A stretch of 6,065 bases of DNA, taken from assembly GCA_030840545.1 (NCBI GenBank), contig JAVEEH010000331.1, forward strand, positions 1 to 6,065. The letters run 5' to 3'. Below, one piece after another: positions 1 through 5,551 of the stretch (position 1 is its first letter; every line of letters begins with the position of its first letter). A program made the translations under genes and the position numbers. This DNA is from Frankiaceae bacterium. Its GTDB lineage: Bacteria; Actinomycetota; Actinomycetes; JAFAQI01. The notes below the pieces were generated by a model. It was given only the letters and a program-made list of their open reading frames with translations, searched no databases and had not been told where the DNA came from.

Positions 1-36
1 CTCGCCGCCCTGCTCCGCGAGCAGGGCATGGCATGA
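1..36 (+). CDS. 3' end of an upstream gene, probably the first ArsA/Get3-like ATPase (partial)
   Basis: The reading frame that begins at base 1 encodes LAALLREQGMA and ends at TGA 34-36. Only eleven residues are visible, so the sequence alone cannot identify the product. The stop codon overlaps the next gene's start in an ATGA arrangement (ATG 33-35, TGA 34-36), which is typical of translationally coupled genes in one operon. In the related mycobacterial locus the gene at this position (Rv3679) is a paralogous ArsA/Get3-type ATPase that pairs with the following one, so that is the likely identity. This is an inference from gene order. Confidence 0.6.
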   Translation, partial: LAALLREQGMA

Positions 37-1202
37 GCGCGCGACTCGACGTCGACCGGCTGCTGGACCAGTCCTCGATCATCGTCTGCTGCGGAGCGGG
101 CGGGGTGGGCAAGACCACGACGTCGGCGGCCCTTGCGCTGCGGGCCGCAGAACGCGGTCGCACGGAGTGTGTTCTGACGATCGACCCGGCCCGACCCCTC
201 GCCCAGGCCATGGGCCAGACCGAGCTCGACAACACCCCGCGCACGGTCGCTGACGTCGACCCGGCAGCGGGCGGCTCACTCGACGCGATGATGCTCGACA
301 TGAAGCGGACGTTCGACGAGATCGTCCTGGCGCATGCCGATCCGCAACGGGCCGAGCAGATCCTCGCCAACCCGTTCTACGTGTCGCTGTCGTCGAGCTT
401 TGCCGGCACCCAGGAATACATGGCCATGGAGAAGCTGGGCCAGTTGCGCGAGCTCGGCACCTGGGATCTCATCGTCGTCGACACCCCGCCCAGCCGATCG
501 GCGCTCGACTTCCTCGATGCACCGCAACGGCTCGGCCGGTTCCTCGACGGCCGAATGATCCGGATGCTGCTCGCGCCGGCCAAGGCGGGCGGGCGCGGCG
601 TCATGAAGGTGTTCAGCGTCGGCATCAACGTCTTCACCAGCGTCCTGACGCGTGTGCTCGGCGCGCAGGCGTTGAAGGACCTCAGCCTGTTCGTCGCCTC
701 GCTCGAGACGATGTTCGGCGGCTTCCGGGAGCGCGCCGACCACACCTACCGGCTGTTGAAGGAGGACGGCACTGCGTTCGTGGTCATCGCTGTGCCGGAA
801 CGCGACGCGTTGCGTGAGGCGGCCTACTTCGTCGACCGGCTGGCCTCGGAGCGGATGCCGCTCGCCGGGCTGGTGCTCAACCGGGTGCACACCTCCGCCG
901 CGAGCGGGCTGTCCGTGGAGCGGTCGCTCGCCGCCGCCGAGTCGCTCGACAAATCGGGCGACTCACCGCTGACGGCAGCGGTCCTGCGCATCCACGCGGA
1001 GCGACTGGCGACGGCCGCCCGCGACCGTCGGATGGCCGAACGGTTCACTGCATCCCATCCGGACGTGCCCGTCGTCCAGGTCGCGGCCCAGGCGAGCGAC
1101 GTGCACGACCTGGCCGGCCTGCGCCGGATCGGCGGCGAGCTGGCCAACGGCCCGGAGGCGACCGCACCCGTGCGCCCGGCCGGCAAACGCCGCGCCGGCT
1201 GA
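33..1202 (+). CDS. ArsA/Get3-like P-loop ATPase (Rv3680/BagB type), second of a pair
   Basis: This is a 389-residue soluble ATPase of the ArsA/Get3 branch of the SIMIBI P-loop NTPases. A deviant Walker A motif, GAGGVGKTTT, lies at residues 21-30. It is followed by LTIDPARPLAQAMG (48-61), the conserved SLSSSFAGTQEYMAMEKL block (118-135), and the Walker B/switch segment LIVVDTPPS (146-154). A C-terminal nucleotide-recognition part contains AVPERDALREAAYF and LVLNRVH. The middle (about 165-230) is rich in hydrophobic and Met residues, as in the helical subdomain of this family. The first lysine of the family's GKGGVGKT signature is alanine here. The start is ATG 33, overlapping the upstream stop, with a weak AGGG ribosome-binding site 6 nt before it. 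The mycobacterial homologues Rv3679/Rv3680 have been described as a Get3-like pair (BagA/BagB, from memory). A role in arsenite export is unlikely because no arsenic gene is nearby. The exact client or substrate is unknown. Confidence 0.88.
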   Translation: MSARLDVDRLLDQSSIIVCCGAGGVGKTTTSAALALRAAERGRTECVLTIDPARPLAQAMGQTELDNTPRTVADVDPAAGGSLDAMMLDMKRTFDEIVLAHADPQRAEQILANPFYVSLSSSFAGTQEYMAMEKLGQLRELGTWDLIVVDTPPSRSALDFLDAPQRLGRFLDGRMIRMLLAPAKAGGRGVMKVFSVGINVFTSVLTRVLGAQALKDLSLFVASLETMFGGFRERADHTYRLLKEDGTAFVVIAVPERDALREAAYFVDRLASERMPLAGLVLNRVHTSAASGLSVERSLAAAESLDKSGDSPLTAAVLRIHAERLATAARDRRMAERFTASHPDVPVVQVAAQASDVHDLAGLRRIGGELANGPEATAPVRPAGKRRAG

Positions 1203-1204
1203 GG

Positions 1205-1522
1205 TCAGCTGGCGACAGTGACCCGCTTGTGCAGCGGGTCCGCCGTGGTCTCGAAGTCCGTCATCGCCGTCTCGAGCAGCCGGCGCCAGGAGGTGACGTT
1301 GGGCCGGCGGCGCAACAGCGCCCGCCGCTCGCGCTCGGTCATCCCGCCCCAGACGCCGAACTCGACGCGGTTGTCGAGGCTGTCGGCGAGGCATTCGGTC
1401 CGCACCGGACAGCCCAGGCAAACGCTCTTCGCGCGGTTCTGCGCGGCACCCTGCACGAAGAGCGTGTCCGGTGCGTCGTTGCGGCAAGCGGCGCGAGTAG
1501 TCCAGTCCTGGGTCCAGGGCAT
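1205..1522 (-). CDS. wblA: WhiB-family iron-sulfur transcriptional regulator, WblA/WhiB4 type
   Basis: This is a 105-residue Wbl protein. Four cysteines, C13, C35, C38 and C44 (C-X21-C-X2-C-X5-C), form the ligand set for the family's oxygen- and NO-sensitive [4Fe-4S] cluster. The turn GVWGG (56-60) is followed by a basic DNA-binding segment, MTERERRALLRRRP (61-74). The stretches DTLFVQGAAQNRAK and LADSLDNRVEFGVWGG closely match Streptomyces WblA and, a little less closely, M. tuberculosis WhiB4 as I remember them. The start at 1520-1522 has a good ribosome-binding site, GAAGGA (minus strand of 1531-1536), 8 nt upstream. In Streptomyces WblA affects development and represses antibiotic production, and in mycobacteria WhiB4 is a redox regulator; the role in this organism is inferred. 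The gene converges on the ATPase gene with only 2 bp between the stops and diverges from the PBP gene. The tail after residue 86 is not conserved in my memory of the family. Confidence 0.95.
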   Translation of the reverse strand: MPWTQDWTTRAACRNDAPDTLFVQGAAQNRAKSVCLGCPVRTECLADSLDNRVEFGVWGGMTERERRALLRRRPNVTSWRRLLETAMTDFETTADPLHKRVTVAS

Positions 1523-1530
1523 GGCTGGCG

Positions 1531-1536
1531 TCCTTC
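1531..1536 (-). promoter_or_regulatory. Ribosome-binding site of wblA
   Basis: The minus strand reads GAAGGA with 8 nt to the ATG at 1520-1522. It supports this start for wblA and shows that its mRNA is leadered, unlike the candidate leaderless genes in the same window. Confidence 0.7.
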
Positions 1537-1555
1537 GTCTCGGTGGCGCGGGCGA

Positions 1556-1576
1556 CCTCAGTGCTTCGCCTCAGTG
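1556..1576. repeat. Two 8-bp direct repeats in the wblA leader/promoter region
   Basis: CCTCAGTG occurs at 1556-1563 and again at 1569-1576, separated by CTTCG, giving a 13-bp period. On the wblA strand this reads CACTGAGG twice, about 35-55 nt upstream of the start codon. Two exact copies side by side between divergent genes suggest a regulator-binding site, but no known regulator is assigned. The pair could also be chance. Confidence 0.5.
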
Positions 1577-1582
1577 AACGTA
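1577..1582 (-). promoter_or_regulatory. Candidate -10 element for wblA
   Basis: The minus strand reads TACGTT, fitting the actinobacterial TANNNT pattern. Transcription would then start near 1570, giving a leader of roughly 48 nt, with the direct repeats at the start point. No convincing -35 hexamer is visible at 17-18 bp, so this is a weak prediction. wblA promoters in relatives may lie further upstream. Confidence 0.3.
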
Positions 1583-1596
1583 CGAACCGGACGCAA

Positions 1597-1610
1597 GGGA
1601 CGACAGTCCC
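1597..1610. promoter_or_regulatory. Short inverted repeat between wblA and the PBP gene (possible operator)
   Basis: GGGAC-GACA-GTCCC is a perfect 5-bp inverted repeat with a 4-nt spacer. It would overlap the expected -35 region of the candidate wblA promoter, so it could be an operator for a dimeric regulator. It is short enough to arise by chance in high-GC DNA. Confidence 0.35.
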
Positions 1611-1712
1611 CGTTCGTCTCATTCTTCGATAGTCCTTTCGGGGGATGGGCAATGACCGAACAGCGTGCGTGGGGCCCCTGCGAGGCAGTCCGGCGGACAA
1701 TTCCGGCCGCCG

Positions 1713-1718
1713 TAGGGT
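1713..1718 (+). promoter_or_regulatory. Candidate -10 element of the PBP gene, placed for a leaderless mRNA
   Basis: TAGGGT fits TANNNT and lies exactly 6 nt before the GTG start at 1725, so transcription would begin at or next to the start codon. The TAG is also an in-frame stop, so the protein cannot start further upstream. A rival reading is that AGGG (1714-1717) is a weak ribosome-binding site 7 nt before the GTG. No clear -35 box is seen; instead CGGCGG/CCGCCG arms (1691-1696 and 1707-1712) form an inverted repeat immediately upstream. Confidence 0.5.
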
Positions 1719-1724
1719 GGTCGG

Positions 1725-4154
1725 GTGCGCAGCAGCCGGCGGTCAGCGAGCAGCCGCTCCGGCGGAAGTGCGACCGCGCAACGGCTCGGGATCCTCGCCG
1801 TCATCAGCGTCGTGGCCGGCGTGCTGCTGGCCGGCATGCTCCTGCCGATCGTCGGTGGCGTCGGCCTGCTGGCCCGCACCGGAGCCAACGACTTCGAGAG
1901 CCTGCCGTCCGAGCTGGAGATCTCCGCGTTGCCCCAGGTGTCGCGGATCCTCGCCGCCGACGGGTCGACGCTCGCGACGTTCTACTTCCAGAACCGCATC
2001 CAGGTCCCGCTCGCTCAGGTCCCGGCGATCATGCAGAAGGCGATCATCGCGGTCGAGGACGTGCGGTTCTACGAGCACCACGGCGTCGACTGGCAAGGGG
2101 TGTTCCGGGCCCTGCTTCACAACGGCTCGACGGGCTCGGTCCAGCAGGGTGGTTCCACCCTGACCCAGCAGTACGTCAAGAACGTCCTGATCGAGACGGC
2201 CGCGACCAACGGCGACGCCAAGGGCGTCGCCGCCGCACACGCGGGCACCCTCGCGCGCAAGGCGAAGGAGGCGCGCTACGCGCTCGCGCTGGAGCAGAAG
2301 TACACCAAGCAGCAGATCCTCGAGGGATACCTCAACATCGCCTACTTCGGCGACGGCGCCTACGGCGTCGGCACGGCGGCCGAGCACTACTTCGGCAAGC
2401 CGGTCCGCCGGCTCACGTTGGCCCAGGCCGCGTTGCTGGCCGGGCTGGTCCAGTCGCCCGAGGTCTATGACCCGGTGCTGCACCCTGAGGCCGCCCGGCA
2501 GCGGCGGTCGACGGTGCTGAGCCAGATGCTGAAGTACCACTTCATCGACCAGACGCAGTTCGACGTCGCGGTCGCGAAGCCGATCACCTTGCACGTGCAT
2601 CTGCAGGGCAACGGCTGCGAGGCGAGCTCGGCGCCGTACTTCTGCGACTACGTGCAGCACGTCATCGAGAACTCACCCACGTTCGGCAAGACGTTGGCGG
2701 ACCGCAAGAAGTTGCTGCTGCGCGGTGGGCTCACGATCCAGACAACGCTCGAGCCGAAGGTCCAGCACGCCGCCGACCACGCCGTCCGCAACTATGTGCA
2801 CCCGCGTGACTCGTCCGGCATCGCAGCGGCCGAGGCCGTTGTCCAACCCGGCACCGGCAAGGTGCTCGCGATCTCGGTCAACCGCCCCTACGGGCAAAAC
2901 GCGAAGCGCGGCCAGAACACGATCGACTATGCGGTGGACCGTGCCTACGGCGGTGGCACGGCGGGCTTCCCGGCCGGGTCGACGTTCAAGCTGTTCGTCC
3001 TCGCGGCCGCGTTGAAGCAGGGACTCCCGCTGTCGACGACGATCTTCGCGCCGTCGTCGATAACCGTGACCGGCTTCAGCGACTGCCAGGGCAACTCGGC
3101 AGGCAGCTTCCCGGTGCACAACGCGGGTGACAGCGAGAGCGGCCGGTTCAACCTGATCACCGGCACCTGGTTCTCGGTCAACACGTTCTTCGCCCAGCTC
3201 GAGCAGCGCACCGGCCTTTGCGCACCGGTCAAGATCGCCGAGTCGATGGGCGTCCGCCAGGAGAACGGCTCGGCACCCGACCAGTACCCGTCGTTCACGC
3301 TGGGGGCGGCCCTGCACGGCTACAGCGCCCTCGACATCGCCGGCGCCTACGCGACGATCGCCGCCCACGGCGTGCACTGTGACCCGATCGCCATCACCAA
3401 GGTCACCGATCAGTCCGGCAAGGACGTCCGGATCCCGCACCAGTCCTGCGGACAGGTCCTCGACCCGGGGCTCGCCGACACGATCACGAACATCCTGCAC
3501 GGCGTGCTGACCCAGCCCGGAGCGACCGCGGCCAACGTGGGCGAGCCCGGCCGGCCAGCCGCGGCGAAGACCGGTACGGCGGACAACAGCGTCGCGTCCA
3601 ACTTCGCCGGCTTCGTGCCGCAGATGGCCGCCGCCGTGTGGGTCGGCGACCCCGCGGCATCGGCCACCCGTTCACTCAACTTCCTGACGATCGGCGGCCG
3701 CACCTACGGGTCGGTGTTCGGCGCGACGATCGCCGGACCGATCTGGCGCGACACCTTGACCGCGGCGCTGCAAGGCGAGCCGGTGATCCCGCTGCCACCG
3801 CCTGACTCCAAGTTCGTCAACGGCATCACCAAGGCGGTGCCCGACGTCACCGGGCTCAGCGTCGCCGACGCAACCACGGTCCTGAAGGCGGCCGGCTTCA
3901 GTGTCACGGTCGCGAGCAAGCCGATCGACTCGGAATTCCCGAAGGGCACCGTCGCCAAGACCAGCCCCAGCGGTCAGGCGCCGATCGCGAGCACGATCAC
4001 CCTGCTGCTGAGCAACGGCCATCCGCCGAAGACGAAGCCTGGTGGGCCCCCCTCGCCCGGCTCGCCCTCACCGAGCGGCTCGCCGTCGCCGAGCGGGTCA
4101 CCGTCATCGAGCCCGAGCTGCACGCCCCACGGCCACAAGCCGCCGCACTGCTGA
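1725..4154 (+). CDS. ponA2: Bifunctional class A penicillin-binding protein with PASTA domain (PonA2 type)
   Basis: This 809-residue enzyme polymerises lipid II into glycan strands and cross-links them outside the cytoplasmic membrane. It has a short Ser/Arg-rich cytoplasmic tail (1-20) and one transmembrane anchor (about 21-49). The GT51 glycosyltransferase domain carries EDVRFYEHHG (catalytic Glu111), GGSTLTQQYVKN (142-153), RKAKE (178-182, second Glu182) and ILEGYLNIAYFGDGAYGV (198-215). The transpeptidase domain carries STFK (nucleophile Ser419, Lys422), SVN (484-486) and KTG (615-617). All catalytic motifs are intact. A single PASTA domain (about 703-764) is followed by a Ser/Pro/Gly-rich tail ending CTPHGHKPPHC. 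Length and architecture match mycobacterial PonA2. Eight cysteines, all extracytoplasmic, occur as near neighbours (298/307, 454/499, 552/575, 799/809). GTG 1725 is the first possible start, because an in-frame TAG lies 12 nt upstream. The gene is divergent from wblA and converges on yqeY 3 bp beyond its stop. Confidence 0.95.
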   Translation: MRSSRRSASSRSGGSATAQRLGILAVISVVAGVLLAGMLLPIVGGVGLLARTGANDFESLPSELEISALPQVSRILAADGSTLATFYFQNRIQVPLAQVPAIMQKAIIAVEDVRFYEHHGVDWQGVFRALLHNGSTGSVQQGGSTLTQQYVKNVLIETAATNGDAKGVAAAHAGTLARKAKEARYALALEQKYTKQQILEGYLNIAYFGDGAYGVGTAAEHYFGKPVRRLTLAQAALLAGLVQSPEVYDPVLHPEAARQRRSTVLSQMLKYHFIDQTQFDVAVAKPITLHVHLQGNGCEASSAPYFCDYVQHVIENSPTFGKTLADRKKLLLRGGLTIQTTLEPKVQHAADHAVRNYVHPRDSSGIAAAEAVVQPGTGKVLAISVNRPYGQNAKRGQNTIDYAVDRAYGGGTAGFPAGSTFKLFVLAAALKQGLPLSTTIFAPSSITVTGFSDCQGNSAGSFPVHNAGDSESGRFNLITGTWFSVNTFFAQLEQRTGLCAPVKIAESMGVRQENGSAPDQYPSFTLGAALHGYSALDIAGAYATIAAHGVHCDPIAITKVTDQSGKDVRIPHQSCGQVLDPGLADTITNILHGVLTQPGATAANVGEPGRPAAAKTGTADNSVASNFAGFVPQMAAAVWVGDPAASATRSLNFLTIGGRTYGSVFGATIAGPIWRDTLTAALQGEPVIPLPPPDSKFVNGITKAVPDVTGLSVADATTVLKAAGFSVTVASKPIDSEFPKGTVAKTSPSGQAPIASTITLLLSNGHPPKTKPGGPPSPGSPSPSGSPSPSGSPSSSPSCTPHGHKPPHC
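4059..4112 (+). repeat. Three tandem 18-bp repeats in the PBP C-terminal tail
   Basis: Three successive in-frame units, 4059-4076, 4077-4094 and 4095-4112, encode GSPSPS, GSPSPS and GSPSSS. They differ mainly at third codon positions. They build the flexible Ser/Pro linker after the PASTA domain. Such units readily expand or contract, so the tail length probably varies between strains. Confidence 0.75.
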
Positions 4155-4157
4155 GGC

Positions 4158-4610
4158 TCAGCCGCCGAGCTGGCGGCGGACCTCCGCGGCCACCCGGCCG
4201 CCGTCGGCCCGCCCCGCCACCTGCGGCTGCACGACCTTCATGACCTGCCCCATCGCCTGCGGTCCCGCAGCGCCGGACTCGGCGATGGCCGCGCGCACCA
4301 GCTCGCCGACCTCGTCATCGGTCAGCTGCGCGGGCAGGTAGCCGGCCAGCACCACTCCCTCGGCCCGCTCCCGGTCCGCGAGCTCGACGCGGCCCGCCCC
4401 GTCGAACGCCTCCGCCGCCTCGCGTCGCTTCTTGGCCTCGCGCCCGAGCACGGCGACCACCTCGTCGTCGGTCAGCGTCCGGGCCTGCTTGCCGGCGACC
4501 TCCTCGGTCGTCACGGCGGTCAGTGCCATCCGGATCGTGGCAGCGCGCAGCTCGTCCCGCGCCTTCATCGCTGCGGTCAGGTCAGCCTGCAGCTGTTCCT
4601 TCAAGGCCAT
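4158..4610 (-). CDS. GatB/YqeY-family protein
   Basis: This 150-residue protein matches the YqeY family over its full usual length (about 150). It starts MALKEQLQADLTAAMKARDE, has the central helical segment EAAEAFDGAGRVELADRE, then the conserved YLPAQLTDDE, and ends with the MGQVMKVVQPQVAGRADGGR-type C-terminal helices. The C-terminal fold is shared with the tRNA-binding tail of the GatB amidotransferase subunit, so a tRNA-related role is often proposed. No enzymatic activity is established and no catalytic residues are apparent. The ATG at 4608-4610 is preceded by a strong AAGGTGG ribosome-binding site (minus strand of 4615-4621). It converges on the PBP gene with 3 bp between the stops, and its start is 22 bp from the divergent phosphoesterase start. 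Its promoter must therefore lie in that gap or inside the phosphoesterase coding region. Confidence 0.9.
   Translation of the reverse strand: MALKEQLQADLTAAMKARDELRAATIRMALTAVTTEEVAGKQARTLTDDEVVAVLGREAKKRREAAEAFDGAGRVELADRERAEGVVLAGYLPAQLTDDEVGELVRAAIAESGAAGPQAMGQVMKVVQPQVAGRADGGRVAAEVRRQLGG
4161..4177. terminator. Candidate GC hairpin just after the PBP stop, inside the yqeY 3' end
   Basis: GCCGCC-GAGCT-GGCGGC forms a perfect 6-bp stem with a 5-nt loop, starting 7 nt after the PBP stop codon and lying within the last codons of yqeY. It has no U-tract, so any termination would be of the I-shaped type proposed for actinobacteria. Being symmetric, it could act on transcripts from either direction. 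For yqeY it would sit before the stop codon, so it fits the PBP transcript better. Confidence 0.35.
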
Positions 4611-4614
4611 GGCG

Positions 4615-4621
4615 CCACCTT
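4615..4621 (-). promoter_or_regulatory. Ribosome-binding site of yqeY
   Basis: The minus strand reads AAGGTGG, 4 nt before the yqeY ATG as an edge-to-edge gap. Its outermost base coincides with the first base of the phosphoesterase -10 candidate on the other strand, showing how tightly the two divergent start regions are packed. Confidence 0.65.
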
Positions 4622-4626
4622 AGAGT
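4621..4626 (+). promoter_or_regulatory. Candidate -10 element of the metallophosphoesterase gene, placed for a leaderless mRNA
   Basis: TAGAGT fits TANNNT and lies exactly 6 nt before GTG 4633, the same geometry as at the PBP gene. An in-frame TGA at 4627-4629 rules out an upstream start, and no purine-rich ribosome-binding site is present between it and the GTG. Leaderless translation is therefore the simplest explanation. Any -35 contact would fall inside the yqeY coding region; no good hexamer is seen there. Confidence 0.55.
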
Positions 4627-4632
4627 TGACGG

Positions 4633-5538
4633 GTGCGCGCCGGGTTGATCGTTCCCGCGGCCGTCGGTCTCGCGGGCGCCGGTGCGGCCGGATATGGCTG
4701 GGGCATCGAGCGCAAGTCGTTCCGGTTGCGGCACGTCGACGTGCCGATCCTGCCGCCCGGCGCCGACCCGCTGACCGTGCTGCACGTCTCGGACCTCCAC
4801 GCGACCCCCGGGCAGCCGTGGAAGGTCGAGTGGGTTCGCTCACTCGCCGCACTCGAGCCGGACCTCGTCATCGACACCGGGGACAACCTTGCCTCCCACC
4901 AGGGCGTGCCGGTGGCCCTCGACGCGCTGGAACCGTTGCTGGCCCGGCCCGGTGCCTTCGTGCCCGGCTCCAACGACTGGTTCGCGCCGAAGCCCAAGAA
5001 CCTCGCGCGCTACCTGCTGCCGGACGACGGCCGGCGCGTGCACGGGGATCCGCTGCCGTGGGGTGAGCTGCGGACGGCGTTCACCGACGCAGGCTGGCTC
5101 GATCTCACCCATCGTCGTACGACGATCACCATCCGCGGGCTGCGCGTCGAGCTCGCGGGGGTCAGCGACGCCCACCACAAGGCCGACCACTACGACCGCA
5201 TCGCCGGTCCGGTCACGACGGCCGACGTGGGCTTGGGGTTGTCCCACACCCCGGAGCCGAGAGTCATCGATGCGTTCGCCGCGGACGGCTTCGGGCTGGT
5301 GTTCGCCGGACACACCCACGGTGGTCAGCTGCGGGTGCCGTTCGTCGGCGCGCTGGTGACCAACTGCGGGCTGGACCGGCGCCGGGCCCGGGGCCTGTGG
5401 CCGTGGCCCGACGCGAGCCGGCAGCCGCCGCAGAGCTGGTTGCACGTGTCGGCCGGGCTCGGGACCTCGCCCTACGCACCGGTGCGGTTCGCCTGTCCGC
5501 CTGAGGCCACCTTGCTCAGGCTGGTGGCCGCCGGGTGA
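4633..5538 (+). CDS. Membrane-anchored calcineurin-like metallophosphoesterase (YkuE/Rv3683 type)
   Basis: This 301-residue member of the calcineurin-like phosphoesterase superfamily has an N-terminal hydrophobic, Gly/Ala-rich segment (about 3-23) that probably anchors it in or targets it to the membrane. Metal-ligand motifs appear in family order: SDLH (53-56), DTGDN (81-85), GSND (112-115), LSHTPEP (203-209) and GHTHGGQ (226-232). The third motif lacks the histidine of the canonical GNH[DE], as I recall is common in actinobacterial relatives. The layout resembles Bacillus YkuE and mycobacterial Rv3683. The natural substrate is not known; lipid-linked or cell-wall phosphate esters are guesses. 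GTG 4633 is the first possible start, because TGA occurs in frame 6 nt upstream. It is divergent from yqeY and ends 44 nt before tRNA-Pro on the same strand. Confidence 0.9.
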   Translation: MRAGLIVPAAVGLAGAGAAGYGWGIERKSFRLRHVDVPILPPGADPLTVLHVSDLHATPGQPWKVEWVRSLAALEPDLVIDTGDNLASHQGVPVALDALEPLLARPGAFVPGSNDWFAPKPKNLARYLLPDDGRRVHGDPLPWGELRTAFTDAGWLDLTHRRTTITIRGLRVELAGVSDAHHKADHYDRIAGPVTTADVGLGLSHTPEPRVIDAFAADGFGLVFAGHTHGGQLRVPFVGALVTNCGLDRRRARGLWPWPDASRQPPQSWLHVSAGLGTSPYAPVRFACPPEATLLRLVAAG

Positions 5539-5551
5539 GCGGATCGGCCGC

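Noticed and set aside
33..1202. Arsenite-export ATPase (ArsA) function
   Set aside because: No arsB, arsD, arsR or acr3 gene nearby. Context and the Walker A variant fit the Rv3680-type Get3-like group instead.
1671..1678. GGGGCCCC palindrome between wblA and the PBP gene
   Set aside because: An 8-bp G/C-only palindrome is expected often in DNA of this composition and has no positional relation to a promoter element.
963..1700. Minus-strand open frame of 245 codons over wblA and the ATPase end
   Set aside because: Overlaps wblA in a different frame on the same strand, with shadow-type composition. wblA has the motifs and the ribosome-binding site.
1229..2470. Plus-strand open frame of 413 codons
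   Set aside because: It runs antisense through wblA, across the regulatory region and out of frame into the PBP gene. Its Arg/Pro/Gly-rich composition is typical of shadow frames in high-GC DNA.
1743..3500. Long minus-strand open frames (305 and 275 codons) opposite the PBP gene
   Set aside because: Antisense shadows of a strongly supported PBP coding region. No recognisable motifs; Arg/Val/Asp-rich mirror composition.
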